Below, piece after piece: positions 7,919-15,412 of a DNA stretch of 51,011 nt. The position numbers and the translations under genes are program-made. The stretch is from an uncultured Actinomycetes bacterium (GTDB taxonomy: Bacteria > Actinomycetota > Thermoleophilia > Miltoncostaeales > Miltoncostaeaceae): the NCBI GenBank assembly GCA_937871165.1, contig CALMXK010000093.1, positions 1 to 51,011 of the forward strand, given 5' to 3'. The notes under the pieces were generated by a model, which saw only the letters and a program-made list of their open reading frames with translations, was not told where the DNA came from and ran no database searches. Every line of letters starts with the position of its first letter. Position 1 is the first letter of the stretch.

Positions 7919-8553
7919 AGCCCCAGGTCCGTCAGTGTGATCGCCCCGATTGTCGGGCGCACGAGGTCGGCCTCGCCAAGGCCGGCCGCGGGGAATGTCT
8001 GCGCCACCGCGACGCAGCGCATTCCGGCGGCCTTGGCGGCGCGCACCCCGTTGACCGAGTCTTCGACGACCGTGCACATCTGCGGGTCCACTCCAAGCCG
8101 ACTGGCGGCGAGCAGGAAGGCGTCGGGCGCGGGCTTTTTGTGCTCCACGTCCTCACCGCACACCACGACGTTCCACGACTCGACAGGCAGTGCCGCTGCG
8201 GCGAGGTTCGCCACAAGGCGGATGTGGTCGGTCGCCGAGGCAACCGCGACCGCAGTGAGATCTCGGCACGCGCGAACAAGGTCCGCTGCACCCGGGTACG
8301 GGCGAAGCTCGTCCACGATGTCGAGGTAGATGGCGTACGTGCGCGCCTTGGCCGCCGCCACGTCGAGTGTGATGGCGTGGGCGTGTGCGACTCCCGCGAT
8401 GTAGCGGTCCTCACCACCGCCCACGAAGGGCAGAAAGTCCTCGGGACGCACCTGCAACTCGCCACGCTCGTGAAACATCGCAACCGCGGCGCGGTTGATG
8501 AGCGGCTCGGAGTCGACGAGCACGCCATCCATGTCGAAGATGACCGCGCGCAT
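7888..8553 (-). CDS. HAD-superfamily phosphatase, beta-phosphoglucomutase-like
   Basis: A 221-residue haloacid-dehalogenase-type phosphohydrolase. Motif I is FDMDGVLVDSEP with both catalytic aspartates, motif II is the Ser in VASATDH, motif III is the Lys in HKKPAPDAFLLAA, and motif IV is VVEDSVNGVRAAKAAGM. An alpha-helical cap lies between residues about 15 and 80, as in the subfamily that includes beta-phosphoglucomutase and phosphoglycolate phosphatase. The ATG at 8553 starts exactly at the first strand (MRAVIFDMDG). It is a single gene convergent with the nitroreductase. The phosphorylated substrate is unknown. Confidence 0.85.
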   Translation of the reverse strand: MRAVIFDMDGVLVDSEPLINRAAVAMFHERGELQVRPEDFLPFVGGGEDRYIAGVAHAHAITLDVAAAKARTYAIYLDIVDELRPYPGAADLVRACRDLTAVAVASATDHIRLVANLAAAALPVESWNVVVCGEDVEHKKPAPDAFLLAASRLGVDPQMCTVVEDSVNGVRAAKAAGMRCVAVAQTFPAAGLGEADLVRPTIGAITLTDLGLYPSPSRTLP

Positions 8554-8682
8554 GCCCACAGCCTGGCACGCACCGGGCCTCGACGCGCTGAGCATGGTCG
8601 CGAACCGATCACATGCCGCGCACGCAAACCGTGGTTATGTTCGCCCACGTGTGCAGGCTCTGGCATCGCGAGCTGCGCCGAC

Positions 8683-8716
8683 GCGCGAGTCAGATACCCC
8701 GGTCACCCGCTCGCGC
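8683..8716. repeat. Iteron-like dyad element, copy at 8.7 kb
   Basis: The 20-bp origin iteron (GCGCGAGT, 6 nt, CCCCGG) is followed after another 6 nt by GCTCGCGC. The site is therefore a 34-bp dyad of two inverted half-sites around CCCCGG. Its first 20 bases, with one extra base on each side, are identical to those at 11001-11022. It lies upstream of the DHA2 exporter gene, in the 242-bp gap that otherwise holds only promoter-like sequence (a possible -10, TAGCGT, near 8737). Confidence 0.8.
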
Positions 8717-8795
8717 GGGCGCCCATCGGTGACGGTCACTAGCGTCACGAGCCGATGAAGCAAAGTCGGCCCAAGGGCCACGGAGGTGTGGTGGC

Positions 8796-10178
8796 ATGGA
8801 TGGGCACGAGATGGCGCCGGCGCGAAACCCCTGGGCGACCTTTTGGGTCGTGGCCGGTGGGGTCTTTGTCGTCTACCTGGATGTGCTGATCGTCAACGTG
8901 GCGTTCCCGTCCATGTTGGAGAGCTTCGACGGTGTCTCACTGGCGCATCTGTCCTGGGTGCTCAACGCCTATGCCATCGGTTTTGCGGCCCTGCTGGTGC
9001 CGGCCGGGCGCTTCGCCGATCGAATCGGCCGAAAGCGCGGATTCCTGATCGGGATGGGATTGTTCACCCTCGCCTCAATTGCCTGTGGTGCCGCCCCGAG
9101 CGTGGGGCTCTTGATTGGCGCACGGGTGGTGCAGTCGGCGGGAGCGGCGATCATGATCCCCTCGTCGCTTGCGCTGCTTCTGACGTCGTTTCCACCCAAC
9201 AAGCGGGTGAGCGCCATTGGTTCGTGGGCTGCGGTCGCCGCGGTTGCCGCCGCGCTTGGGCCAAGCGTCGGCGGGGTCCTTGTCGAGTCGAGTTGGCGAT
9301 GGGTGTTCTTTTTGAACATCCCGATCGGCATCGCGGCGATCATCGTCGGTCGTCGGATCCTCCATGAGAGCAAGGACCCGGCAGGAGGGCGCATCCCCGA
9401 CCTGCTCGGCATCACGCTCCTTGGCGTGTCGGTCGCGCTGCTTGTGCTCGCCATCGTTCAGGGATCTGAGTGGGGGTGGACAAGCGCCCGCGTGCTCGGC
9501 GCGTTTGCCATGGCGGCGATCCTTGGCGCGGGATTTCTCGTTCGCTGCGTCACCCATGAGGCGCCGGCCATCGAGCTTGACCTGTTGCGCTCCAAGCGCT
9601 TCGCGGCCGCCAATTTCGCCTCGCTCGTGTTCACCGGTGCGATGAGCGGAATGATCATCGCAAGCATCCTGTTTGTCCAAGACATCTGGCGCTACAGCCC
9701 GATCCAGTCCGGTCTCGGAATCGCTCCGGGCGCCATTCTCGCCGGGCTCGGATCGGTGGTCATCGGACGCATCGGGGTACGTCTTCCGGCGCGAGCGGTC
9801 TGCGTTGGCGGATCGGTGCTCTTTGCCGTGGGCCTTGTCTGGTGGCTGTGGCGACTCACCCCCGAACGCCACTATCTTCGCGACATGCTCCCGGGCTCGG
9901 TGCTCACCGGGTTTGGCATCGGTCTCGTCCAGCCGGTGATGACGGCGGTGGCGGCCACGTCGGTCCCTCCGGCGCGCTTTGCGACAGGTGGGGCGGTGCT
10001 GAACGTGGCCCGCCAGATCGGCACTGCGCTCGGGATCGCCCTGGTCGTCGCCGTCTTGGGCAACACGCCGACATTCGACCACTTCGCCACCGGCTGGGTC
10101 ACCCTCATCGGGGCCGCGCTGCTTTCCGCGGTGGCGTCGGCGTGGATCTCGGTCCCAAAATCAGGCATGAGGAGCTGA
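8796..10178 (+). CDS. MFS drug exporter of the DHA2 (14-helix) family
   Basis: A 460-residue inner-membrane proton-coupled exporter resembling EmrB/QacA. Diagnostic segments are YLDVLIVNVAFPSM (helix 1, with the acidic residue), SWVLNAYAIGFAALLVPAGR (helix 2), DRIGRKRGFLIGM (loop 2-3) and GPSVGGVLVESSWRWVFFLN (motif C region, ending in the family's WRWVF signature). About 14 membrane segments can be counted. The ATG at 8796 follows GGAGG by 9 nt. It probably exports a toxic compound or metabolite; the substrate cannot be read. An iteron-like dyad lies about 80 bp upstream. Confidence 0.87.
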   Translation: MDGHEMAPARNPWATFWVVAGGVFVVYLDVLIVNVAFPSMLESFDGVSLAHLSWVLNAYAIGFAALLVPAGRFADRIGRKRGFLIGMGLFTLASIACGAAPSVGLLIGARVVQSAGAAIMIPSSLALLLTSFPPNKRVSAIGSWAAVAAVAAALGPSVGGVLVESSWRWVFFLNIPIGIAAIIVGRRILHESKDPAGGRIPDLLGITLLGVSVALLVLAIVQGSEWGWTSARVLGAFAMAAILGAGFLVRCVTHEAPAIELDLLRSKRFAAANFASLVFTGAMSGMIIASILFVQDIWRYSPIQSGLGIAPGAILAGLGSVVIGRIGVRLPARAVCVGGSVLFAVGLVWWLWRLTPERHYLRDMLPGSVLTGFGIGLVQPVMTAVAATSVPPARFATGGAVLNVARQIGTALGIALVVAVLGNTPTFDHFATGWVTLIGAALLSAVASAWISVPKSGMRS

Positions 10179-10221
10179 TTTGTGCAACGCGCCGTGCTCA
10201 AGTCGCGTGCGCGAGTGTCGA

Positions 10222-10227
10222 TAGGTC
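10222..10227 (+). promoter_or_regulatory. Putative -10 box of a leaderless transcript
   Basis: TAGGTC ends 7 nt before the ATG at 10235. No Shine-Dalgarno is present. It fits the same arrangement as the boxes at 1122, 4281 and 14021. Confidence 0.4.
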
Positions 10228-10234
10228 AACCGTG

Positions 10235-10999
10235 ATGGATCGGCTCATTCTCGGCGTCGTTGGGGTGCTGTGCGCCGCCTACGTCGTATTTGGCGGCACG
10301 TTTGCCGCCGACGACGCGCCCGCTCCTGCCGTCGCACCGGCACCTGTGGCCACCACAACCAAAGTTGCCACGAAACCCGCCACCACCGCAGCGAAGGCGA
10401 CGCCGACCGCGACGACGCCTCCGCGCAAAGATGGCGTGTCCCCTACACCGGCCCAGATGCCCGCCGCGCAGCGCCGCTACGCCAAGGGGCTTCTGACAAG
10501 CGCCGACGTGCCGGCCGACACGCGCTTTCGCGCCGACCGCGTTCGACGGACCCCGCAAGGGCCGGGCATGCTCGCGCGTGAATTCGCCGGGGCCACAGTT
10601 GCCGACGCTGCGGTGAGCCGGATCAGCTCGATCACGATTCCACTCGACAGCGTCGCCCATGCCAAGGAGTTCTTCCGTCGCTCCTACGGGATGGAGAAGG
10701 TGGTTCGCGCCGAGATCAACAGCCACTTCGACCTGGCACCGGTGACCGGCGCCGATCCCATCACCCGTCGCCAAATCTCCCGCCGAGCCGACGTCATCCT
10801 CATCGAGGTCACCTACGAGCCGGGCAAGCAAGGCGTGTTCGCCTTCGCCCGCACGAACACGACGATCGTGGGAGTCGGTGTGTACTGCGCCCCCGGTGCG
10901 CTCGGATCGAAGGCGCTCATGCCGCTGCTGATCCAGGCGGTGGAAAACACCGGACCGCCAAACGCGGCCCAAATGATGGCGATCAACCAGCCCGACTGA
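10235..10999 (+). CDS. Secreted or membrane-anchored protein of unknown function
   Basis: A 254-residue protein I do not recognise. The N-terminus (LILGVVGVLCAAYVVFGGTF, residues about 4-23) is a signal peptide or membrane anchor. Residues about 28-70 are rich in Ala, Pro and Thr, like a wall-spanning linker. The C-terminal part (about 75-250) looks like a compact domain with mixed strands, including ISSITIPLDSVAHAKEFFRR and VGVGVYCAPGALGS. The likely location is the cell surface. It is just downstream of the exporter and just before the second iteron-like dyad. Confidence 0.75.
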   Translation: MDRLILGVVGVLCAAYVVFGGTFAADDAPAPAVAPAPVATTTKVATKPATTAAKATPTATTPPRKDGVSPTPAQMPAAQRRYAKGLLTSADVPADTRFRADRVRRTPQGPGMLAREFAGATVADAAVSRISSITIPLDSVAHAKEFFRRSYGMEKVVRAEINSHFDLAPVTGADPITRRQISRRADVILIEVTYEPGKQGVFAFARTNTTIVGVGVYCAPGALGSKALMPLLIQAVENTGPPNAAQMMAINQPD

Positions 11000-11001
11000 C
11001 C

Positions 11002-11033
11002 GCGCGAGTCAGATACCCCGGTTGATGACTCGC
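11002..11033. repeat. Iteron-like dyad element, copy at 11.0 kb
   Basis: This has the same layout as the copy at 8683: GCGCGAGT, 6 nt, CCCCGG, 6 nt, ACTCGC. GCGAGTC and GACTCGC form a perfect 7-bp inverted repeat. A 22-bp stretch (11001-11022) is identical to 8682-8703. It fills the gap between the ends of two convergent genes, so it is not in a usual promoter position. Confidence 0.8.
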
Positions 11034-11058
11034 TGTCGCGCTCCGTCGCGGCGGATGT

Positions 11059-11763
11059 TCATCCTGTCCGGGCTGCTGCGGCCACCGCACCGATCGCCCG
11101 CACATGGGCGGCCCGCGCCGATGAGCGCATGAGACCGCTTGGAAGTTCGACGACAAACGCGGCTGACGCGGGAAAGATGCGCCGCTGCCATCCCGTCGCG
11201 GTACCGCGAATCGTGTCGTCGGTGCGCATCGTCATGCCGACGGCGCGTGCGTAGATCCCACCCGATCCAACACTGTTTCCCGACGCCCACACCAGATTCA
11301 TGTGTTGGTGATACCAGATCGTCACCTGGGGTTTGAACCGCAAAATGAACGCCCGCCCGGCCTTCGATTCGGGCTCTGAGAACGGGCTCGGACCGCTGTA
11401 GTAGGTGCTCCACGGCCGACCGGAGCGCACCCAACGCCGTCGCCAATTGCGGTTGAGATCGACGCCCGCGCCATTTTGGCGGGTGGCGTAGCGCAGCCCG
11501 TCGGGGTTCAGTGTCGGAATGATCCAGAGATTCATGTTCACGTTGGCGGCAAGCAGCGGGCGCGTCAGCGCCCGTGCGGCGCACTCATTCCCATGGATGC
11601 ACCCGACGATGAGCACACGCGGACCGGTGGAATTTCCGGTGTGGATCGCCTTGATGGCGCGCCCTTGCCGAGAGTGGCCGATCACCTGAACCGTCGTCGC
11701 GGATGCTCCTGCGCCGCCGCCAAGAACGAGCGCCAGGGTGGCGATGGCACCCCGCCAGCTCAC
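11059..11763 (-). CDS. Secreted M14 zinc carboxypeptidase / murein-peptide amidase-like
   Basis: A 234-residue metallopeptidase of family M14, of the short type that includes MpaA. An N-terminal signal peptide (about residues 1-22) suggests export. Zinc ligands are His57 and Glu60 (CIHGNE) and a His in WYHQH (152 or 154). NPDGLRYATRQNGAGVDLNR carries the conserved Arg/Asn region, and Glu206 in VVELPSG is the catalytic glutamate. The GTG start overlaps the stop of the GMC oxidoreductase (GTGA), so it is the last gene of a three-gene operon with the SDR and GMC genes. The peptide substrate is not known. Confidence 0.82.
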   Translation of the reverse strand: MSWRGAIATLALVLGGGAGASATTVQVIGHSRQGRAIKAIHTGNSTGPRVLIVGCIHGNECAARALTRPLLAANVNMNLWIIPTLNPDGLRYATRQNGAGVDLNRNWRRRWVRSGRPWSTYYSGPSPFSEPESKAGRAFILRFKPQVTIWYHQHMNLVWASGNSVGSGGIYARAVGMTMRTDDTIRGTATGWQRRIFPASAAFVVELPSGLMRSSARAAHVRAIGAVAAAARTG

Positions 11764-13235
11764 TGGTCGACCCACTGCGCGGCGATCCGTTCGGCCAGGG
11801 CGATGACGGCCAGATGCGTGTTGGCCGACGGGATGCGCGGGATGACCGAGGCATCGATGACCGACAGACCCTCGAGTCCAAACACCCGGCAATCGCCGCC
11901 CACCACCGCCGTCTTGTCGCCGGGGCGCCCCATTCGGCAGGTGCCGACCACGTGATGGAAGGTCTCGACCGTGCGAAGTGCATGGCCGTCGTCGTCCTGG
12001 TTTGGCCAGCTGTGCACCACCTCGGCGACCGGCGCGGTGCGCGAGAGCGCCATGAGCTCGCGGCCGGCCGCGACGGCCACATCCATGTCGCCCTCCGCCT
12101 CGAGCCACCCCATGCCGATGCGCGGCTGCAGGCGCGGATCGGTCCCCGCCAGGTCGATGGTCCCGGTGCGCCCTTTGCTGTCGGCCACCTGGACATTCCA
12201 GTCGCTGTAGCGGTGCCCGGCGTCGGTGATCCCGGCGTAGGGCATGATCTGAAAGAGCCGCTCCTTTCCCGCCACCTCGGCCGTCGCGGTGAGCAGCACC
12301 TGGATCCACGGGTTCGGCCATGACGGCACGTCGGTGTCGATCCAAAACCGGTAGCTCACTTTGGGGTGGTCCTGCATCCCCCGCCCGACCCCGTCGAGCT
12401 CGTGGACCATCGAAATGCCATGCGGACGAAGCTTCTCGGCCGAGCCGATGCCCGAACGCAACAGCAGGGCCGGGCTTGCGTAGGTGCCAAGAGCCACGAT
12501 CACCTGGTCGGCGTCGTAGCGACGACCGGTCCCCTCGGCGTCGACCACCTCCACCGCCACCGCCCTGCCGTTGTCGATCACGACTCGGTCGCAAATCGCA
12601 CCGGTCACCACCGTGATGTTGTCGCGCTCCATGGCCGGTGCGAGATAGGTGTCGGCAGGGGTGATGCGCACCCCGTCGATCATGTTGAACGGGGTTGGGC
12701 CAACCCCGACCGCGCCCGGTGCGTTGTGATCGTCGACCCAGGCGTGACCACGCGCGAGCGCGGCGTCGGTGAAGCGATCAAAGATCGAAAACCACTGCTT
12801 GCGCGGGTAGCGATTGACGGGAATGGGACCACGGTCGCCGTGGTAGGGCTTCGCGCCATACTGCAGGTCGCGCTCGATCGCGGTGAACCACGGAAGCCAA
12901 GACTCCCACCCGTAGCCGTCGACGTACTCACCCCACTCGTCGTAGTGCTCGGGAAGCCCGCGCAGGGCGATCGTGGCGTTGGTGATCGACGAGCCGCCGA
13001 CGACGCGCCCGCGCGGCACGTGCACCATGCGCGGCGACGCACCGGCCTGGGCGAGAAGCCCCCAGTCGTGGGTCTCTTTGATGATGCGATAGGCGTGGGT
13101 GAGCTCCGCCGGCCAGCCGCCGGGCCCGTAGCGTGGCCCGGCCTCGAGCACCACGATCTCGGCCCCGGGTATGGCACCAAGTCGCCCGGCAAGCACGCAC
13201 CCGGCCGTCCCTCCACCTGCAATGACGATCCGCAC
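11760..13235 (-). CDS. GMC-family FAD-dependent oxidoreductase
   Basis: A 491-residue flavoprotein of the glucose-methanol-choline family, which oxidises alcohols. The FAD-binding GGGTAGCVLAGRL is at the N-terminus, followed by VLEAGPRYG. The family signature PRGRVVGGSSITNATIALRG lies near residues 74-93. The C-terminal part holds the catalytic His in ETFHHVVGTCRMG and a second polar residue in SANTHLAVIALAE. The GTG at 13235 is preceded by AAGGAGA at 8 nt. It is between an SDR gene (14-bp gap) and an M14 peptidase (GTGA overlap). The substrate alcohol is not identifiable; the electron acceptor may be oxygen, a quinone or another carrier. Confidence 0.87.
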   Translation of the reverse strand: MRIVIAGGGTAGCVLAGRLGAIPGAEIVVLEAGPRYGPGGWPAELTHAYRIIKETHDWGLLAQAGASPRMVHVPRGRVVGGSSITNATIALRGLPEHYDEWGEYVDGYGWESWLPWFTAIERDLQYGAKPYHGDRGPIPVNRYPRKQWFSIFDRFTDAALARGHAWVDDHNAPGAVGVGPTPFNMIDGVRITPADTYLAPAMERDNITVVTGAICDRVVIDNGRAVAVEVVDAEGTGRRYDADQVIVALGTYASPALLLRSGIGSAEKLRPHGISMVHELDGVGRGMQDHPKVSYRFWIDTDVPSWPNPWIQVLLTATAEVAGKERLFQIMPYAGITDAGHRYSDWNVQVADSKGRTGTIDLAGTDPRLQPRIGMGWLEAEGDMDVAVAAGRELMALSRTAPVAEVVHSWPNQDDDGHALRTVETFHHVVGTCRMGRPGDKTAVVGGDCRVFGLEGLSVIDASVIPRIPSANTHLAVIALAERIAAQWVDQ

Positions 13236-13248
13236 GTTCCAGGTCTCC

Positions 13249-14013
13249 TTATGCCGAGGCCATGCGGCCGCCGTCGATCACGAGTGTCTGACCGGTGATG
13301 AACGCCGCGGCGTCGGTCAGCAAAAATACGATGGGCCACGCGGCCTCATCGGTGACGCCGACCCGACCAAGCGCGGTCTTTGTCACGAACTTGTCGCGAA
13401 GAGGCGGGTTTGCCGCAAGGAGATCATCGACGAGCTCCGTCGCGATTGTCCCCGGGTTCACCGAGTTGCAGCAGATGCCCGCCGGTCCAAGCTCCACGGC
13501 CATGGTGCGGCTCATCGCGTCCATCGCCGCCTTCGTGGCGTTGTAGGGGGCGATGTTCGGCAATCCCGAAATGGCGGCGATCGAGCTGACATTCACGATG
13601 CGCCCGCCGCCGCCGCCCGCGACAAGAGCCGCCCCGGCGCTGCGGGCAAACCCGACCGCCGCGAACAGGTTGACGACCATCACCGACTCCCACTCGCTTG
13701 TTGGGGTCTGCGTAACGGGCCGGTACCCGGGAGCTCCCACGCCGGCGTTGTTGACAAGGCCCCAGAGCGTTCCCAGCTCGCGTGCGGCAGCCACCGCCCG
13801 GTCGGGCACATCCGGATCGGTCACGTCACCGACGACCATTCGCGTCGGCGTCGGACACCCCGCGAGCACGTCGGCAAGCGCGTCGGCGCTTCGTGCGACA
13901 CCGACGATGGCTGCACCAAGCGCGGCGGCGTCACGGCAGACGGCCGCGCCGATGCCACGTGAGGCACCTGTGACGATGACAACACGCCCTTCCAGGCTCA
14001 ACATGGGGTTCAT
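13249..14013 (-). CDS. Short-chain dehydrogenase/reductase (SDR)
   Basis: A classical 254-residue SDR, an NAD(P)(H)-dependent oxidoreductase. It has TGASRGIG (cofactor binding), LVNNAGVG, catalytic Ser in VNVSSIAAISG and the YxxxK pair in APYNATKAAMDAM, then VNPGTIATE. The C-terminus FITGQTLVIDGG is typical of the FabG-like group. The ATG at 14013 lies 7 nt after TAATCT, a likely leaderless start. It opens the operon with the GMC oxidoreductase and the M14 peptidase, so it may act on the alcohol or ketone handled by the GMC enzyme. Confidence 0.9.
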   Translation of the reverse strand: MNPMLSLEGRVVIVTGASRGIGAAVCRDAAALGAAIVGVARSADALADVLAGCPTPTRMVVGDVTDPDVPDRAVAAARELGTLWGLVNNAGVGAPGYRPVTQTPTSEWESVMVVNLFAAVGFARSAGAALVAGGGGGRIVNVSSIAAISGLPNIAPYNATKAAMDAMSRTMAVELGPAGICCNSVNPGTIATELVDDLLAANPPLRDKFVTKTALGRVGVTDEAAWPIVFLLTDAAAFITGQTLVIDGGRMASA

Positions 14014-14020
14014 CGGCCAA

Positions 14021-14026
14021 AGATTA
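14021..14026 (-). promoter_or_regulatory. Putative -10 box of a leaderless transcript
   Basis: TAATCT on the minus strand ends 7 nt before the ATG of the SDR gene, and there is no Shine-Dalgarno. The divergent acyl-CoA dehydrogenase promoter probably lies next to it (CACAAT at about 14042). Confidence 0.5.
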
Positions 14027-14087
14027 CGCGGGGCCGTATGCCACAATCCATCGGAAACCGTCGTCCGAATTCCCAGGGGGCAACCAC

Positions 14088-15233
14088 GTGCTGAGTTATG
14101 CATTTACGGAGGAGCAGGAAGAGATTCGCGCGATGGTGCGCGACTTTGCCCAAAACGAGGTGCTTCCCCTGGTCGAGGATGCCGAGCGCCACGAGAAGTT
14201 TCCGGTTGAGCTCATGCCGAAACTCGGCGAGCTCGGTCTGCTTGGCATCGTGTTCCCCGAGGAATACGGCGGCATCGGCCTGGACAAGATCGCCGAGTGC
14301 ATCTTCGTCGAGGAGATGGCGAAGGTCTGCGCCGGCATTGCCGCGTCGGTCAACGCCCACACCGACCTGTCGGCGTTCCCGATCCTCAAGTTCGGCACCG
14401 AGCAGCAAAAGGAGAAGTACCTTCCCCGCTCGATCGCCGGTGAGATCATCGGTGCGTACGCCATCACCGAGCCCGGTACCGGATCGGATGCCGCCAACCT
14501 GATCAGCCGCGCGGAGAAGAAGGAAGGCGGCGGATGGATCATCAACGGCCGCAAGAACTTCATCACCAACGGCACCCTGTGCGACTACTGCATCGTCGCC
14601 GCCTACACCGACAAGTCCCAGCGCGGGTCGGGCATCAGCGTCTTCATCGTCGACCGCGACACCAAGGGCTTCGAGGTCACGCGCAAGCTCGAGAAGATGG
14701 GCCACCGCTCATCCGACACCGCTGAGCTCTTGTTCGAGGACTGCGAAGTTCCCGACGAGGCGCTTCTCGGTGGAAAGGAGGGTGCCTTCGGCGCGCTCAT
14801 GGCCACGCTCATCACCGGCCGCGTCAGCCACGGCGTGAAGTCCGCCGCGATCGCCGAGGCAGCCCTTGAGGCCGCGATCCAGTACTCCAAGGAGCGCGAG
14901 ACCTTCGGCAAGCCGCTTTCCAAGCACCAGGCGATCCAGTTCAAGCTCGCCACCATGGCCACCAAGGTGGAGGCCGCCAAGTCACTCGCCTACAAGGCCG
15001 CGTGGCTGTACGCGACCGGCCAGGAGTGCACGAAGGAGGCCTCGATGGCCAAGTACTTCAGTGCGGAGGTCGCCGACTACGTCACCCGTGAGGCCGTGCA
15101 GATCCATGGCGGCTACGGCTACGTGATCGAGTACCCGGTCGAGCGCTACTACCGTGACGCGAAGCTCGCATCGATCACCGAGGGAACCAGCGAGATCCAG
15201 CAGATGATCATCGCGCGCGACCTGCTCAAGTAG
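14088..15233 (+). CDS. Acyl-CoA dehydrogenase
   Basis: A 381-residue FAD-dependent acyl-CoA dehydrogenase, which introduces the alpha-beta double bond in acyl-CoA. It shows the family signatures AITEPGTGSDAAN, GRKNFITNG, RETFGKPLSKHQAIQF and QIHGGYGYVIEYPVERYYRDA. The catalytic base Glu365 is in SITEGTSE, the short/medium-chain position. The GTG at 14088 is preceded by GGGGG at about 7 nt. A strong terminator follows. It would feed the hydratase (MaoC or crotonase) and thiolase steps encoded elsewhere on the plasmid. The acyl chain preference is unknown. Confidence 0.93.
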   Translation: MLSYAFTEEQEEIRAMVRDFAQNEVLPLVEDAERHEKFPVELMPKLGELGLLGIVFPEEYGGIGLDKIAECIFVEEMAKVCAGIAASVNAHTDLSAFPILKFGTEQQKEKYLPRSIAGEIIGAYAITEPGTGSDAANLISRAEKKEGGGWIINGRKNFITNGTLCDYCIVAAYTDKSQRGSGISVFIVDRDTKGFEVTRKLEKMGHRSSDTAELLFEDCEVPDEALLGGKEGAFGALMATLITGRVSHGVKSAAIAEAALEAAIQYSKERETFGKPLSKHQAIQFKLATMATKVEAAKSLAYKAAWLYATGQECTKEASMAKYFSAEVADYVTREAVQIHGGYGYVIEYPVERYYRDAKLASITEGTSEIQQMIIARDLLK

Positions 15234-15260
15234 TTCGCACCCACAGATCGGCGGTACCGA

Positions 15261-15288
15261 CGGGGCGTCCGATGGGCGCCCCGTTTTG
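15261..15288 (+). terminator. Rho-independent terminator after acyl-CoA dehydrogenase
   Basis: CGGGGCG at 15261-15267 pairs with CGCCCCG at 15277-15283, and TTTT follows. It ends the acyl-CoA dehydrogenase transcript. Confidence 0.8.
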
Positions 15289-15412
15289 CATTTTGAGACC
15301 ACAACGACCACCGCCTCGCGTTGCGTGAAAAAACGGTCCGCCATGTCGCAGGCGCGCGTATCGTTCATCCCAACACGCTGCATGCATTCGCAATCGACCG
15401 AGGTGAGCGAAC

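Noticed and set aside
8683..11033. The pair of 22-bp repeats as target-site duplications of a transposon
   Set aside because: There is no transposase or terminal inverted repeat, and the repeat has the same internal structure as the origin iterons, so a protein-binding site is the better explanation.
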